From Terriglobia bacterium (GTDB lineage: Bacteria > Acidobacteriota > Terriglobia > Terriglobales > Acidobacteriaceae): a DNA stretch of 64,000 nucleotides. The translations under genes were made by a program, and so were the position numbers. Location of the stretch: positions 744,001 to 808,000 of the forward strand of contig JAIQFD010000001.1 in the NCBI GenBank assembly GCA_020073495.1. The letters run 5' to 3'. The first letter of the stretch is position 1. Every line of letters begins with the position of its first letter. Below, piece after piece: positions 36,535-48,555 of the stretch. The notes under the pieces were generated by a model. That model made no database searches, was not told the origin of the DNA, and saw only the letters and a list, made by a program, of their open reading frames with translations.

Positions 36535-37965
36535 TCAGGCTTGCACGCGCTCCATGTACTCGGCGATCTCGATGGTCCAGCCCAATTCCTTCTTCATGGC
36601 ATCGCGTAGTTGCGAAGACGCCTGGGGCTCGCCGTGGACCAGGTAGGTGGTCTTGGGCGGGCGTGGAAAGGTGCGCAGCCAGTACAGGAGTTCGGGGGTG
36701 TCGGCGTGGTCGGAGAACTGCTCCAGCGCAGCGACCTGGGCGCGGATAGGGACGATCTGGCCGAATATTTTCACATCCGAAGCGCCGCTCTTGATGATGA
36801 AGCCGCGTGTGCCCGGCGCCTGGAATCCGATGAAAAGCACGAGATTGCGCGGGTCGGGCAATCGTTGGATGAGATGGTGCTGGATACGCCCGCCGGTCAC
36901 CATGCCGCTCGATGACACGATGATGCAGGGGTAGCGCGATTCGTTGATCTTCTTTGAATCTTCCACGTTCGTCGCGAACTGGAAGCCCGGCCACTGGAGC
37001 GGAGAACCGTACTTGGCGATGAGGTTGCGCGTGTCCTGGCTGAACTCCTCGGAGTGCTTCAGAAAGACGTCCACCGCCTTGCAGGACATGGGGCTGTCGG
37101 TATAGACGGGCAGACGCGGGATGTCGCCGGCTTCCATCAGCTCCTTGACCAGGAAGAGGAACTTCTGGGTGCGTTCGACGGCGAAGGCGGGCACGACGAT
37201 GGAGCCGCCGCGTTTGGCGGTGTCGCGGATCAGGCGGGCGAGTTCCGGGCGAGGGTCGGTGGTGGGATGGTTGCGGCTGCCGTAGGTGGACTCCATCACC
37301 AGAATGTCGGCCTGCTCGCCCTCGGTGGGCCCCTCCTGCATGACCTTGCCGGGGTTGGCGCGGACGTTGCGCACACGCCCGATGTCCCCGGTGAAAAGCA
37401 TGCGGCGGGTGGCGCCGTCGGCGTTCACCGTCACCTCCACCATGGAGGCGCCCAGGATGTGCGCCGAGCGCACGAAGCGGAAGGAGAACTCGGGGCCAAG
37501 CTGCGTGACCTCACCAAAATCCACCGGACTGAACAGGCGCAGACAGTCCTGCGCCTCCTCCTCGGTGTAGAGCGGGAGGGCGGGCGTGTGCTTCGACGTC
37601 TTCTTCTTATTGGCGAATTCCGCGTCTTCTTCCTGGAGGTGGCCGGAATCGGGCAGGAGGATGGAGCAGAGGTCAATCGTTGCCGGTGTGCAAAAGATCT
37701 TTCCGGTGAATCCTTCCTTCACCAGGCGCGGTACCCAGCCGGAGTGGTCGAGATGCGCGTGGGTGAGGATGACGAAATCGATCTCGCGCGCCGGGACGGG
37801 CGTGTCCTGCCAGTTGCGCTCGCGCCATTCCTTCTGTCCTTGGAAGAGTCCGCAGTCGATGAGCACCTGGAGACCGCGCTTGCCGGTGGTGTCGCCGGAG
37901 ACGTTGATCAGGTGCTTGGAGCCGGTGACGGTGCCGGCGGCACCAAGGAATTGGATGTAGGCCAT
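36535..37965 (-). CDS. MBL-fold beta-CASP RNA hydrolase-like protein
   Basis: A 476-residue metallo-beta-lactamase fold protein with beta-CASP insert, related to archaeal/bacterial CPSF-type nucleases. THAHLDHSG is motif 2. SAHILGAS, FTGDIG and ESTYGSRNH give further metal ligands. SSSGMVTGGRIQHHL and FSDHADTPELL carry the beta-CASP motif and the last His. ATG 37965 (MAYIQFLGAAGTVTGS) is the canonical start; the frame is open to 37986. RNA endo- or exonuclease activity is inferred from the family. Confidence 0.9.
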   Translation of the reverse strand: MAYIQFLGAAGTVTGSKHLINVSGDTTGKRGLQVLIDCGLFQGQKEWRERNWQDTPVPAREIDFVILTHAHLDHSGWVPRLVKEGFTGKIFCTPATIDLCSILLPDSGHLQEEDAEFANKKKTSKHTPALPLYTEEEAQDCLRLFSPVDFGEVTQLGPEFSFRFVRSAHILGASMVEVTVNADGATRRMLFTGDIGRVRNVRANPGKVMQEGPTEGEQADILVMESTYGSRNHPTTDPRPELARLIRDTAKRGGSIVVPAFAVERTQKFLFLVKELMEAGDIPRLPVYTDSPMSCKAVDVFLKHSEEFSQDTRNLIAKYGSPLQWPGFQFATNVEDSKKINESRYPCIIVSSSGMVTGGRIQHHLIQRLPDPRNLVLFIGFQAPGTRGFIIKSGASDVKIFGQIVPIRAQVAALEQFSDHADTPELLYWLRTFPRPPKTTYLVHGEPQASSQLRDAMKKELGWTIEIAEYMERVQA

Positions 37966-37986
37966 GGGCGTAGTGGAGAACCGCAT

Positions 37987-38075
37987 ATTGTAGCGGAAGA
38001 AGTACTCAGTACTCGGTACTCAGTACTCGGTTCGCTTCGCGAGATGTGGGAATTCGGAGTGCCGAGTGCTGAGTA
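37987..38075. repeat. AGTACTC-type simple repeats
   Basis: Tandem ACTCAGTACTCGGT units (37999-38030) and an inverted GAGTGCCGAGTGCTGAGTAC (38056-38076). They form a short inverted repeat array downstream of the M1-like gene. Confidence 0.55.
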
Positions 38076-39779
38076 CTAGCTCCCCGGGAGCTTCACCTCG
38101 AAGACGTTGTCCTTGCGCAGGACCTCGGGGACGCTGCCGTCGTTGACGATGACGCGCCGTGGGGCTTCGGGCACTTCGATACGGACGAAGGCTTTGTCGT
38201 GCGCGTGGACCTCGAGGCGGCGGGTGACGGCGCCGTGTGCGGTCTCGACGGTGACCGGCACTTCGGCGCCGGCGTCGCCGCGGTCCTCGACGGCGATGGT
38301 GAGGATGTATCCGCCGGCCAGCGTGGCGCGTGGATACGCCGAGTCGACGTGGAAGTCGGGCAGGCCGCGGTCGCGATAGATCCAGTCGTCGAAGAACCAC
38401 TCGAGCTTGCGTTTGGACTCGGCCTCGATGAGGCGCTGCATGTAGGACGGCTCGCGGTCGTCGTCGGCCTTGTAGGCATGAAGCGCGCGCTGGAGGGGGG
38501 CGTCGCCGACCATGTCGCGCAACATCCACCACACCCACATCGCTTTCGTGCGGTAGAAGAGCTCGTCGGTCGTAGTGGCCAGCGGCTGTTGACGCCGCGC
38601 CTCGGCCGGCTCCTTCCTCCCCGGAGCATTGGGCACGTCGGGCTGCTGCGCTGTCAGCAGCAAGTCCGACTGCGCCTGCATGTACGCGATCGCGTCTTTG
38701 CGCCCGTCCACCCGCTCGCGGTCGAGCACCTGTGCGAAGTGCGCCAGCCCTTCGTATATCCACTGACGCGGCGACTCGAAGGCCGCATGCGTGAGTTGGT
38801 GCACCAGCGCCAGCTCCAGCTTGCTGTGGCTTTCCTGCTCGAGCGGCGTCAGCAGCATGGGCCCGCTCTCCCAGGGCGCCGCAACCGCCCACGGCAATTC
38901 AACCACGTGCACCGCCTGCTTCGGCGCCCCGAACCATTCGGTCACGAAGGGCGCCAGGTCGGTGATGGCGCGGGCGTAATCCTCCGCGAGCTGCTGCCGG
39001 CCGGCGAGGTAGTCGATGTCCACATTCGGATGGTCGGCTGGCATCCCCGACCTTTTCAAATGTTGATATTCGCCGGTCGCAAAAGCAGGTGTACTGAAAC
39101 CGAGAGGTCGCCGATCAAACACATTGAGCGTTCCAACCACCTCGCGTTTGGCAGCATCGACTGCTCGCAGAATTGTGACGTCCATGGTCGCTTCCGTTTC
39201 CCGCTGCTTCCACGCCCCGATCTCGTCGAATAACTGGCTCCCGAAGGTCAGGCTCGCAGCCTCGGTCGAAATGGGATACCAGGTCACGTACCCGACGCCC
39301 CGCAGCGCCGTGAATGGATCTCCGATGCGGTCCCAGTCACTTGCCAGAGCGGTCTTCTCCGGGACGCCGGCCGCGGTCAGGCGGTAGGCATCTTGGCGGA
39401 TGGTGCCGCTGTATTGGAATTCGACCTCCACCGTTCCCTTCGGCGCTACCGCCGCCGGCAGGGTGACGATGGCTTCGTTCAGTGAGCCGGTGTGGTCGAT
39501 GTCTGAGATGTAGGGCTGGGAGACGAACTGCACCCGCTTCCCGCCGACGGTAATCGATCTCCAATCCAGCGAAGAGGAGATCTGGAGGACGGCAACCTTC
39601 TGCGGCTCGGTGGTGTCGTTGCGCAGGGTCACGCTGCCTTCGGCGGTGAGACCCGACTTCGGCGGATCGAGGGTGATGGTCAGGTTGTAGTCGGTGAAAG
39701 TGAACGCGTGGCGATCGAGGGCGGACGAAGAAAGAACTGAACCGCAGAGAACGCAGAGAACGCAGAGAAACTTTTTCAT
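38076..39779 (-). CDS. M1-like protein lacking the catalytic glutamate, secreted
   Basis: A 567-residue protein with the beta-rich N-terminal domain and gluzincin-like middle of M1 aminopeptidases. The zinc motif reads VHQLTHAAF, so HExxH is HQxxH, followed by YEGLAHF in place of NEGFA. Without the general base it is probably not a peptidase. The C-terminal part (IAVEDRGDAGAEVPVTVETA) is an Ig-like beta domain. The signal peptide MKKFLCVLCVLCGSVLSSS is encoded entirely by a CTCTGCGTT repeat (39730-39775). Its ATG overlaps the stop of rlmB (TAATG), so the two are translationally coupled. Confidence 0.85.
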   Translation of the reverse strand: MKKFLCVLCVLCGSVLSSSALDRHAFTFTDYNLTITLDPPKSGLTAEGSVTLRNDTTEPQKVAVLQISSSLDWRSITVGGKRVQFVSQPYISDIDHTGSLNEAIVTLPAAVAPKGTVEVEFQYSGTIRQDAYRLTAAGVPEKTALASDWDRIGDPFTALRGVGYVTWYPISTEAASLTFGSQLFDEIGAWKQRETEATMDVTILRAVDAAKREVVGTLNVFDRRPLGFSTPAFATGEYQHLKRSGMPADHPNVDIDYLAGRQQLAEDYARAITDLAPFVTEWFGAPKQAVHVVELPWAVAAPWESGPMLLTPLEQESHSKLELALVHQLTHAAFESPRQWIYEGLAHFAQVLDRERVDGRKDAIAYMQAQSDLLLTAQQPDVPNAPGRKEPAEARRQQPLATTTDELFYRTKAMWVWWMLRDMVGDAPLQRALHAYKADDDREPSYMQRLIEAESKRKLEWFFDDWIYRDRGLPDFHVDSAYPRATLAGGYILTIAVEDRGDAGAEVPVTVETAHGAVTRRLEVHAHDKAFVRIEVPEAPRRVIVNDGSVPEVLRKDNVFEVKLPGS

Positions 39780-40519
39780 TATTTCTTGTTCCCTGCTCTG
39801 CGCTGGCGGGCGATCTCGTACATGACCACGGCGGCGGCGACGGAGACGTTCAACGACGGCACCTGGCCGAGCATGGGGATCGACACCACCAAATCGCAGT
39901 GTTTGCGGACCTGCTCGTGCAGGCCCTTGCCCTCGGCGCCGAGGACGAGGGCGCAGTCCATCTTGTAGTCGAGCTGGTCGTAGGGCTGGGTGCCGCGCTC
40001 GTCGAGGCCGACGGTCCAGATGTTCTGCTTTTTCAGTTCTTCGACGGCGCGGGAAACGTTGGTGACCCTGGCGATGGGCAGATGCTCGCTGGCGCCGGCG
40101 GAAGCCTTGGCGACGGTGCCGGTGACGCCCACGGCGCGGCGCTCAGGGATGACGATGCCGTCGGCGCCGGCGGCGTCGGCGGTGCGGATGATGGCGCCGA
40201 GATTGTGCGGGTCTTCGACGCCGTCGAGGACGATGAGGAAAGCGTGCGCGCCGCGGCGGTGGGCCAGCAGGTCATCAAGGTCGCCGTACTGCTTGGCGGC
40301 GGCGACCGCCACCACGCCCTGGTGGGCGGCGCGGTTGGCCAGCCGGTCGAGGTCCTGGCGGGAGACGAATCGCACAGGCACGCGCGACTCGCGGCAGTCG
40401 TCCACGATGCGCTGCAGCTTGGCGTCGTGGCGCTCGCGCGAGATGGCGACGTACTCGAAGGCGCGGCCGCGCGATTTCAGCGCTTCGGCGACGGCGTGAA
40501 TGCCGTAGATGACGTCCAT
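39779..40519 (-). CDS. rlmB: 23S rRNA/tRNA 2'-O-methyltransferase of the SpoU/TrmH family (RlmB-like)
   Basis: A 246-residue SPOUT methyltransferase. An L30e-like N-terminal substrate-binding domain (IYGIHAVAEALKSRG) precedes the knotted domain with DGVEDPHNLGAIIRTADA, GADGIVIPERRAVG, LVLGAEGKGL and SIPMLGQVPSLNVSVA. The last three are the SPOUT motifs. Length fits RlmB, which methylates G2251 of 23S rRNA in E. coli. TAATG overlap with the M1-like gene downstream. Confidence 0.92.
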   Translation of the reverse strand: MDVIYGIHAVAEALKSRGRAFEYVAISRERHDAKLQRIVDDCRESRVPVRFVSRQDLDRLANRAAHQGVVAVAAAKQYGDLDDLLAHRRGAHAFLIVLDGVEDPHNLGAIIRTADAAGADGIVIPERRAVGVTGTVAKASAGASEHLPIARVTNVSRAVEELKKQNIWTVGLDERGTQPYDQLDYKMDCALVLGAEGKGLHEQVRKHCDLVVSIPMLGQVPSLNVSVAAAVVMYEIARQRRAGNKK

Positions 40520-40559
40520 CGGGAACAGTGTAACAACTTCGATTCCGCGGATTCACCCA

Positions 40560-40610
40560 CATCGAAACCATTTGACCGCAGAGAGCGCAGAGAAGCCATG
40601 CGATAAAGTA
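40560..40610. repeat. CCGCAGAGAGCGCAGAG repeat
   Basis: A short copy (40570-40590) of the CCGCAGAG family that also occurs at 39735-39775, 52775-52800 and 58924-58942, and inside argS. Confidence 0.55.
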
Positions 40611-40674
40611 CGGGGGAGGACGCCCGTCTCAACGCAAACCTGGATGCTAGACTTAACGGTTCGGGGGTGCTGCT

Positions 40675-41856
40675 TTGCAGGACGTATTCATCCTTTCGGC
40701 GGTGCGCACGGCGATCGGGAAGTTCGGCGGATCGCTTATGTCGCAGACGGCCGCGGACATGGGCGTGGTCGCGGCCAAGGCGGCGATGGAGCGCGCCGGG
40801 GTCGAGCCCGGGCAGGTCGAGGAAACGATCTTCGGCAACGCGCGGCAGGCGGGCGGCGGGCCCAACGTAGCGCGGCAGATCTCCATCCGCAGCGGGGTGC
40901 CACAGGAGGTGCCGGCGTACACCGTGAACCAGGCGTGCGCGTCGGGCATGAAGACGATCGCGCTCGGCTACCTGGAGATCCTGCAGGGCAACATGGAGTG
41001 CGTGCTGGCGGGCGGGACGGAGTCGATGTCGCGGCTTCCCTACTACCTCGAGGGCGCGCGCTGGGGATACCGGCTGGGCAACAGCGAGCTGGTGGATGGG
41101 ATGTATCGCGATGGCTTCTTCTGCCCCGTGGCCAAAATGGTGATGGGCGAGACCGCGGAGCTGCTGGCCGAGCAGTACAAGATCGGACGCGAAGAGCAGG
41201 ACCAGTACGCGCTGTGCTCGCAGCAGAGGGCGGAGCGCGCCATCAATAGCGGGCGCTTCGAGGACGAGATCGTGCCGGTGACCATCGAGAGCAAGAAAGG
41301 CGCGACCACGTTCGCCAGGGACGAGCACCCGTTCCTGGGAGCGTCGCTGGAGAAGATGGCGAAGCTGGCGCCGGCGTTCGACAAGAAGACCGGAACGATC
41401 ACCGCAGGAAATGCATCGGGGATCACCGACGGAGCGGCGGCGGTAGTGGTGGCGGGCGAGTCGTTGGTCAAGAAGCACAACCTGAAACCTCTGGCGCGGA
41501 TCGTGGGAGCGGCGTCAGCGGGCGTGGACCCGCGGACCATGGGGATCGGGCCGGTGCCGGCAGTCAGAAAACTAGAGCGGAAGACCGGGATTAAGTTAGA
41601 GCAGTACGACGTGGTCGAGTTGAACGAGGCGTTTGCGGCGCAGGTGTTGGCGTGCGACCGCGAGCTGCATTTCGATAGGTCGAAGCTGAATGTGAATGGC
41701 GGGGCGATCGCGCTGGGGCATCCCATCGGCTGCACGGGAACACGGATCACGGTCACTTTGTTGCACGAAATGATGAAGCGCAAAGCGCAGCGCGGGCTGG
41801 CGACGTTGTGCGTGAGCGGCGGGATGGGGATGGCGCTGGCGGTGGAGCGGGTATGA
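40675..41856 (+). CDS. Acetyl-CoA C-acetyltransferase (thiolase)
   Basis: A 393-residue thiolase, either biosynthetic (acetoacetyl-CoA formation) or degradative. NQACASGMKTIALG contains the nucleophilic Cys, NGGAIALGHPIGCTG the His, and LCVSGGMGMALA the second Cys. A TTG start at 40675 gives QDVFILSAVRTAIGKFGG, which aligns exactly with the family N-terminus; no ATG fits. It is monocistronic between repeats. Confidence 0.94.
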   Translation: MQDVFILSAVRTAIGKFGGSLMSQTAADMGVVAAKAAMERAGVEPGQVEETIFGNARQAGGGPNVARQISIRSGVPQEVPAYTVNQACASGMKTIALGYLEILQGNMECVLAGGTESMSRLPYYLEGARWGYRLGNSELVDGMYRDGFFCPVAKMVMGETAELLAEQYKIGREEQDQYALCSQQRAERAINSGRFEDEIVPVTIESKKGATTFARDEHPFLGASLEKMAKLAPAFDKKTGTITAGNASGITDGAAAVVVAGESLVKKHNLKPLARIVGAASAGVDPRTMGIGPVPAVRKLERKTGIKLEQYDVVELNEAFAAQVLACDRELHFDRSKLNVNGGAIALGHPIGCTGTRITVTLLHEMMKRKAQRGLATLCVSGGMGMALAVERV

Positions 41857-41930
41857 GGTTTGCCTCAGGGGCTAAAAGCCCTTATCGTTCTTGTCTCTAA
41901 TCGGCGCGGCTGAAGCCGCGCCCCTTCAAA
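41857..41930. repeat. Family D palindrome pair
   Basis: TCAGGGGCTAAAAGCCC and GGCGCGGCTGAAGCCGCGCC. Same order as 33216-33281 and 36437-36501. Confidence 0.7.
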
Positions 41931-41939
41931 GCAGGTTCG

Positions 41940-41969
41940 TTGACGGTCTGCAAACGGCGTCAATATACT
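41940..41969 (+). promoter_or_regulatory. Putative promoter of the LytTR response regulator gene
   Basis: TTGACG (41940-41945), 18-bp spacer, TATACT (41964-41969), 33 bp upstream of the start codon. Confidence 0.6.
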
Positions 41970-42002
41970 TATAGGATTGGACTCAAGATGTCAGGAGTGT
42001 AG

Positions 42003-42773
42003 ATGTCCCTTTCCGCAGTGATCGTGGATGATGAGCAGTTGGCGCGGGACGAGCTCGCCTACCTGCTGAAGTCGGTGGACGGCGTCGACATCGTCGCCCA
42101 GGGCAAGAACGGCGTGGAGGCGGTGAACCTGATCAAGGAACACGCGCCCGACCTGGTCTTCCTGGACGTGCAGATGCCGGGGCTGGATGGCTTTGGAGTC
42201 ATCAAGAGGCTGATCGACAAGAAGGTCAGCATGCCGCAGATCGTCTTTGCCACGGCCTTCGACCAGTACGCGGTCAAGGCGTTCGAGGTCAACGCGGTCG
42301 ACTACCTGCTGAAGCCGTTCGACAAGAAACGCGTGGCGCAGTCGGTGCAGAAGGCCAGGCAGCGCATCCAAAGCCCCGCGGCGCCCACGGACAAGCTGGA
42401 AACGCTGGTCAAGATGCTGGAGCAGCAGAAGACGGCGGCGTCAAAGATCGTGATCAAGGCCGGAGGGCGGCTGTTCCTGGTGGACCAGAAGGACATCTGC
42501 TACGCCTCGATCGAGGACGGCGTGATCACGGTGTTCACCGCCACCACGGATGGCCAGTCGAACTGCCGCACGCTGGAAGAACTGCTGGATTCGCTCGATC
42601 CCAGCCTGTTCTGGCGGGCGCACCGCTCTTTCCTGGTGAACATCAACCGGATCAAGGAAGTGGTGCCCTGGTTCAAGAGCTCGTACCAGCTCCGCATGGA
42701 CGACAAGAAGCAGTCGGAGATCCCGGTGAGCCGGGCGCAGACCAAGAGGCTGCGGGAGCTGTTCGGGTTGTAG
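42003..42773 (+). CDS. LytTR family response regulator
   Basis: A 256-residue regulator. The receiver domain spans 1-125, with acidic pair DDE at 9-11, phosphorylation site Asp55 in VFLDVQMPG, Thr in FATAFDQYA and Lys in LLKPFDK. A linker of about 25 residues follows, then a LytTR DNA-binding domain (about 155-256, IVIKAGGRLFLVDQKDICYA ... FWRAHRSFLVNINRIKEV). LytTR domains bind direct repeats of about 9 bp. A partner kinase is not next to it. Confidence 0.94.
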   Translation: MSLSAVIVDDEQLARDELAYLLKSVDGVDIVAQGKNGVEAVNLIKEHAPDLVFLDVQMPGLDGFGVIKRLIDKKVSMPQIVFATAFDQYAVKAFEVNAVDYLLKPFDKKRVAQSVQKARQRIQSPAAPTDKLETLVKMLEQQKTAASKIVIKAGGRLFLVDQKDICYASIEDGVITVFTATTDGQSNCRTLEELLDSLDPSLFWRAHRSFLVNINRIKEVVPWFKSSYQLRMDDKKQSEIPVSRAQTKRLRELFGL

Positions 42774-42775
42774 CA

Positions 42776-42830
42776 GTGGTCAGTTGGCAGTTGGCAGTTG
42801 GCAGCGAAGATTAAAGATGACCGCAGAGGG
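42776..42830. repeat. GTTGGCA simple repeat
   Basis: Three AGTTGGC units (42781-42803) followed by a GACCGCAGAGG fragment. No gene is seen. Confidence 0.5.
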
Positions 42831-42930
42831 GTGACTTCGGTCACTGTCTTGAAAATGGGGACTGTGGTGTAATGCGGTCTCGTCCGGCCCAAGTAGTCCC
42901 AGCCATTGTCACCGGTAACAGGAGGGGAAC

Positions 42931-43206
42931 ATGGAAGCCACAACCGTAAAGAAGATGGTGAATGAGCGGATCGCCGACACGGCGGAGGAGGCGGCGCGCC
43001 TGCGCGAGGCCGTCGTCCACGCCATCGATGACAGCCTGGACGCCGCCCGGAAGGCGGCAAAACGCGGCCAGAAAGTGGCCGAAGAAGTCATGGAAGACGC
43101 CGAGCACAGCGTACGGCATCATCCGCTGACCACCGTGGGGCTCGCCACACTGGGCGCGTTCACGATCGGCACCGTGGTGGGATTCCTGCTCGGACGCAAG
43201 AGATAA
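42931..43206 (+). CDS. DUF883/ElaB-like membrane-anchored small protein
   Basis: A 91-residue protein with a long amphipathic Ala/Glu/Lys-rich helix (res 10-60, coiled-coil-like: EEAARLREAVVHAIDDSLDA) and one C-terminal membrane helix (TTVGLATLGAFTIGTVVGFLLG) closed by RKR. This layout matches ElaB/YqjD-type tail-anchored proteins that associate with ribosomes in stationary phase in E. coli; family membership is inferred from architecture. AGGAGGGGA lies just upstream of ATG. Confidence 0.8.
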   Translation: MEATTVKKMVNERIADTAEEAARLREAVVHAIDDSLDAARKAAKRGQKVAEEVMEDAEHSVRHHPLTTVGLATLGAFTIGTVVGFLLGRKR

Positions 43207-43241
43207 CACCGCCCGGTTGGGCGCTCGCCGTCAACAAAACC

Positions 43242-43271
43242 GGCCCGGCACGCAGGTGTCGGGCCTTGTTG
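43242..43271 (+). terminator. Intrinsic terminator before purS
   Basis: GGCCCGGCAC and GTGTCGGGCC pair (one G-T) around GCAG, then TTGTTG. It separates the DUF883-like gene from purS. Confidence 0.65.
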
Positions 43272-43300
43272 CGTCCCGAGGATTTATAATCATCGTTCCC

Positions 43301-43543
43301 ATGAAAGCCTACGTCTATGTCTCCCTGAAGAAGACTGTCCTCGATCCCCAAGGCAAGACCATCCACGGCGCGCTGAAGAAGATGGGCTACGCCGACATCC
43401 ATGACGTGCGTCAGGGGAAGTACTTCGAGATCACGCTGGCCAACGGCGACCGCGAGGCGGCCAAGGCCGAGGTGGAACGCATTGCGCGCGAGGTGCTGAC
43501 CAACCCGGTGATCGAAGAGTTTCGGTACTCGCTCGAAGATTAG
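43301..43543 (+). CDS. purS: Phosphoribosylformylglycinamidine synthase subunit PurS
   Basis: An 80-residue subunit of the three-part FGAM synthetase (PurS-PurQ-PurL) of purine synthesis, which helps the ammonia-transfer complex to assemble. MKAYVYVSLKKTVLDPQGKT and LTNPVIEEFRYSLE are characteristic. ATG 43301 is the family start; the frame is open from 43217. purQ and purL are not adjacent. Confidence 0.94.
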   Translation: MKAYVYVSLKKTVLDPQGKTIHGALKKMGYADIHDVRQGKYFEITLANGDREAAKAEVERIAREVLTNPVIEEFRYSLED

Positions 43544-43687
43544 TTCCCGCGACCGAGGGGGGCCGCGCTGCAAGTAACCTTACTTCTTGCACCGCGGTAA
43601 CGGCGGCGGACATCCACAGAACCAGGTTTGTGGCGCATAATTACAGGGATTTCCTGAGAGTCTGATTCCCTTTGAAGGCGGTGGGTC

Positions 43688-45562
<1,875 letters not shown>

Positions 45563-45633
45563 AGATCCTTCGCGCGGGCTCTGCCCGCTCAGGATGGCCG
45601 CGCCGAGGCTCTGACGCCTCGGCAAGCGCGGCG
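45563..45633 (-). repeat. Hairpin element between the two glmS tails
   Basis: Read on the minus strand: CGCCGCGCTT, the hairpin GCCGAGGC...GCCTCGGC, GCGGCCATCCTGAGCG and GCGAAGGATCT, the last touching the glmS stop codon. It is a normal family member in reverse orientation to the gene. The glmS end is duplicated on both sides. Confidence 0.8.
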
Positions 45634-45704
45634 ACATCGCGGTGCGTCGCGGGTGCGACGTGGACCAGCCGAGAAACCTGGCAAAATCGGTGACTGTCGA
45701 ATAA
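45634..45704 (+). pseudogene. Second copy of the glmS 3' end (relic tail)
   Basis: A 71-bp segment encoding [19 protein letters not shown] plus TVE and stop, the same peptide as the glmS C-terminus. Its first 37 bp are identical to 45492-45528. In the remaining 34 bp 10 of 12 codons, including the stop (TAG to TAA), are changed without changing the protein. It lacks a start and is not in frame with glmS. The transcription terminator lies just after it, so this copy probably keeps the original 3' context. Confidence 0.85.
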
Positions 45705-45732
45705 CGATTTCACCGCCCAGAACGCAGCGATC

Positions 45733-45760
45733 GCCGAGGAAATGATTCCTCGGCTTTCTT
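45733..45760 (+). terminator. Intrinsic terminator of glmS
   Basis: GCCGAGGAA and TTCCTCGGC form a perfect 9-bp stem with an ATGA loop, then TTTCTT. It follows the relic glmS tail by 28 bp and could also serve the convergent gene. Confidence 0.85.
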
Positions 45761-45783
45761 GCTTCTACGCCGTGGATTGGCGG

Positions 45784-46260
45784 TCAGGAACCGGCCGGCT
45801 TGGCCGCCTGCGTAGCCTCGGAGTTTCCGCCGAATTTCTGGGTGGCGCGATGCATGACGCGATTTCCCAGCAGGCAGATGACTCCGGTCACAATCAGGAA
45901 GGAGCCGGCGAGTCCCACGGTGAGGGCAGTCAGCGAAATCGGCTTGTTCCAGTGTCCCAGCGCGATGTAGAGAACCGCGAAGGCCCCGCACGAAGAACAC
46001 ACCAGAGCGAACAGGTGCCAGAGCCTGGCCTCGCGCGGCTGATAGCCATCAATCAGTGCGTTCATGACGCGTCCGAAAACGGTGCCGGCGATGCCCGCCA
46101 GCATCATGAAGGAGGCTGCCAGGCCGTTGCTGAGGGTGGCGGCGTCCGAAACCTTGATCACGCCGTTCTGTTTGAACAGAACCAGCAGCATGCCCGCTCC
46201 CGCCGCCCAGGCGATGATGCCGATGGTCTGCCACACGTGAGCTTCTTCTTCCAGTTGCAT
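45784..46260 (-). CDS. Small integral membrane protein, function unknown
   Basis: A 158-residue protein with four hydrophobic segments (TIGIIAWAAGAGMLLVLF, LAASFMMLAGIAGTVFG, LFALVCSSCGAFAVLYIALG, LTALTVGLAGSFLIVTGVI) and a polar C-terminal tail. A GGAGGAG box precedes ATG 46260. I do not recognise the family. It is convergent with glmS and divergent from dnaK. Confidence 0.7.
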   Translation of the reverse strand: MQLEEEAHVWQTIGIIAWAAGAGMLLVLFKQNGVIKVSDAATLSNGLAASFMMLAGIAGTVFGRVMNALIDGYQPREARLWHLFALVCSSCGAFAVLYIALGHWNKPISLTALTVGLAGSFLIVTGVICLLGNRVMHRATQKFGGNSEATQAAKPAGS

Positions 46261-46379
46261 AAGCTCCTCCGCTTAGCTGCGCAGTTTATCTCCGAGCCTT
46301 GCGCCGCGCCAGCAGCAATTCACGCCAGAACCACAGCGAAAACTGGTGCAGCGCACAGCCTCGGAGGCACATCTAACGA

Positions 46380-46409
46380 CTTGACAACAACTCACTCAAG
46401 TCTTATTCT
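46380..46409 (+). promoter_or_regulatory. dnaK promoter overlapped by a HAIR-type HspR operator
   Basis: TTGACA (46381-46386), 17-bp spacer, TATTCT (46404-46409). CTTGACA-N7-ACTCAAG at 46380-46400 matches the HAIR consensus CTTGAGT-N7-ACTCAAG at 12 of 14 positions and covers the -35 box and most of the spacer. HspR, encoded at the end of this operon, should repress here; with DnaK as corepressor this gives the known feedback loop. Confidence 0.75.
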
Positions 46410-46482
46410 AGGCTTGTTGTAAGACGAAAGTTGACGGACAACATCATAGGAATCAAGCACTTATAAGCAGGAGGCTGGGTCA

Positions 46483-48411
<1,929 letters not shown>

Positions 48412-48414
<3 letters not shown>

Positions 48415-48482
48415 CCGCGCATGGCGGGGCGTCTGAGCCCCGCCGCGGTCATCCTGAGCGGCCGAAGGCCGCGAAGGATCTC
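48412..48482 (+). repeat. TGACCGC hairpin element starting at the dnaK stop codon
   Basis: TGACCGC, GGCGGGGCgtctgaGCCCCGCC, GCGGTCATCCTGAGCG, an inner GGCCgaaGGCC, GCGAAGGATCT. The first three bases are the dnaK stop. Confidence 0.8.
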
Positions 48483-48555
48483 TGAATGCTTTTGTGGGGG
48501 CGAATGATCTTTTGGGGGTCTTCGCCTCGTTTGTTTTAGACTCGCGGTACTTGCA

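Noticed and set aside
43545-43687. A glmS ribozyme upstream of glmS
   Set aside because: The leader is only about 140 bp and I cannot recognise the conserved ribozyme core.
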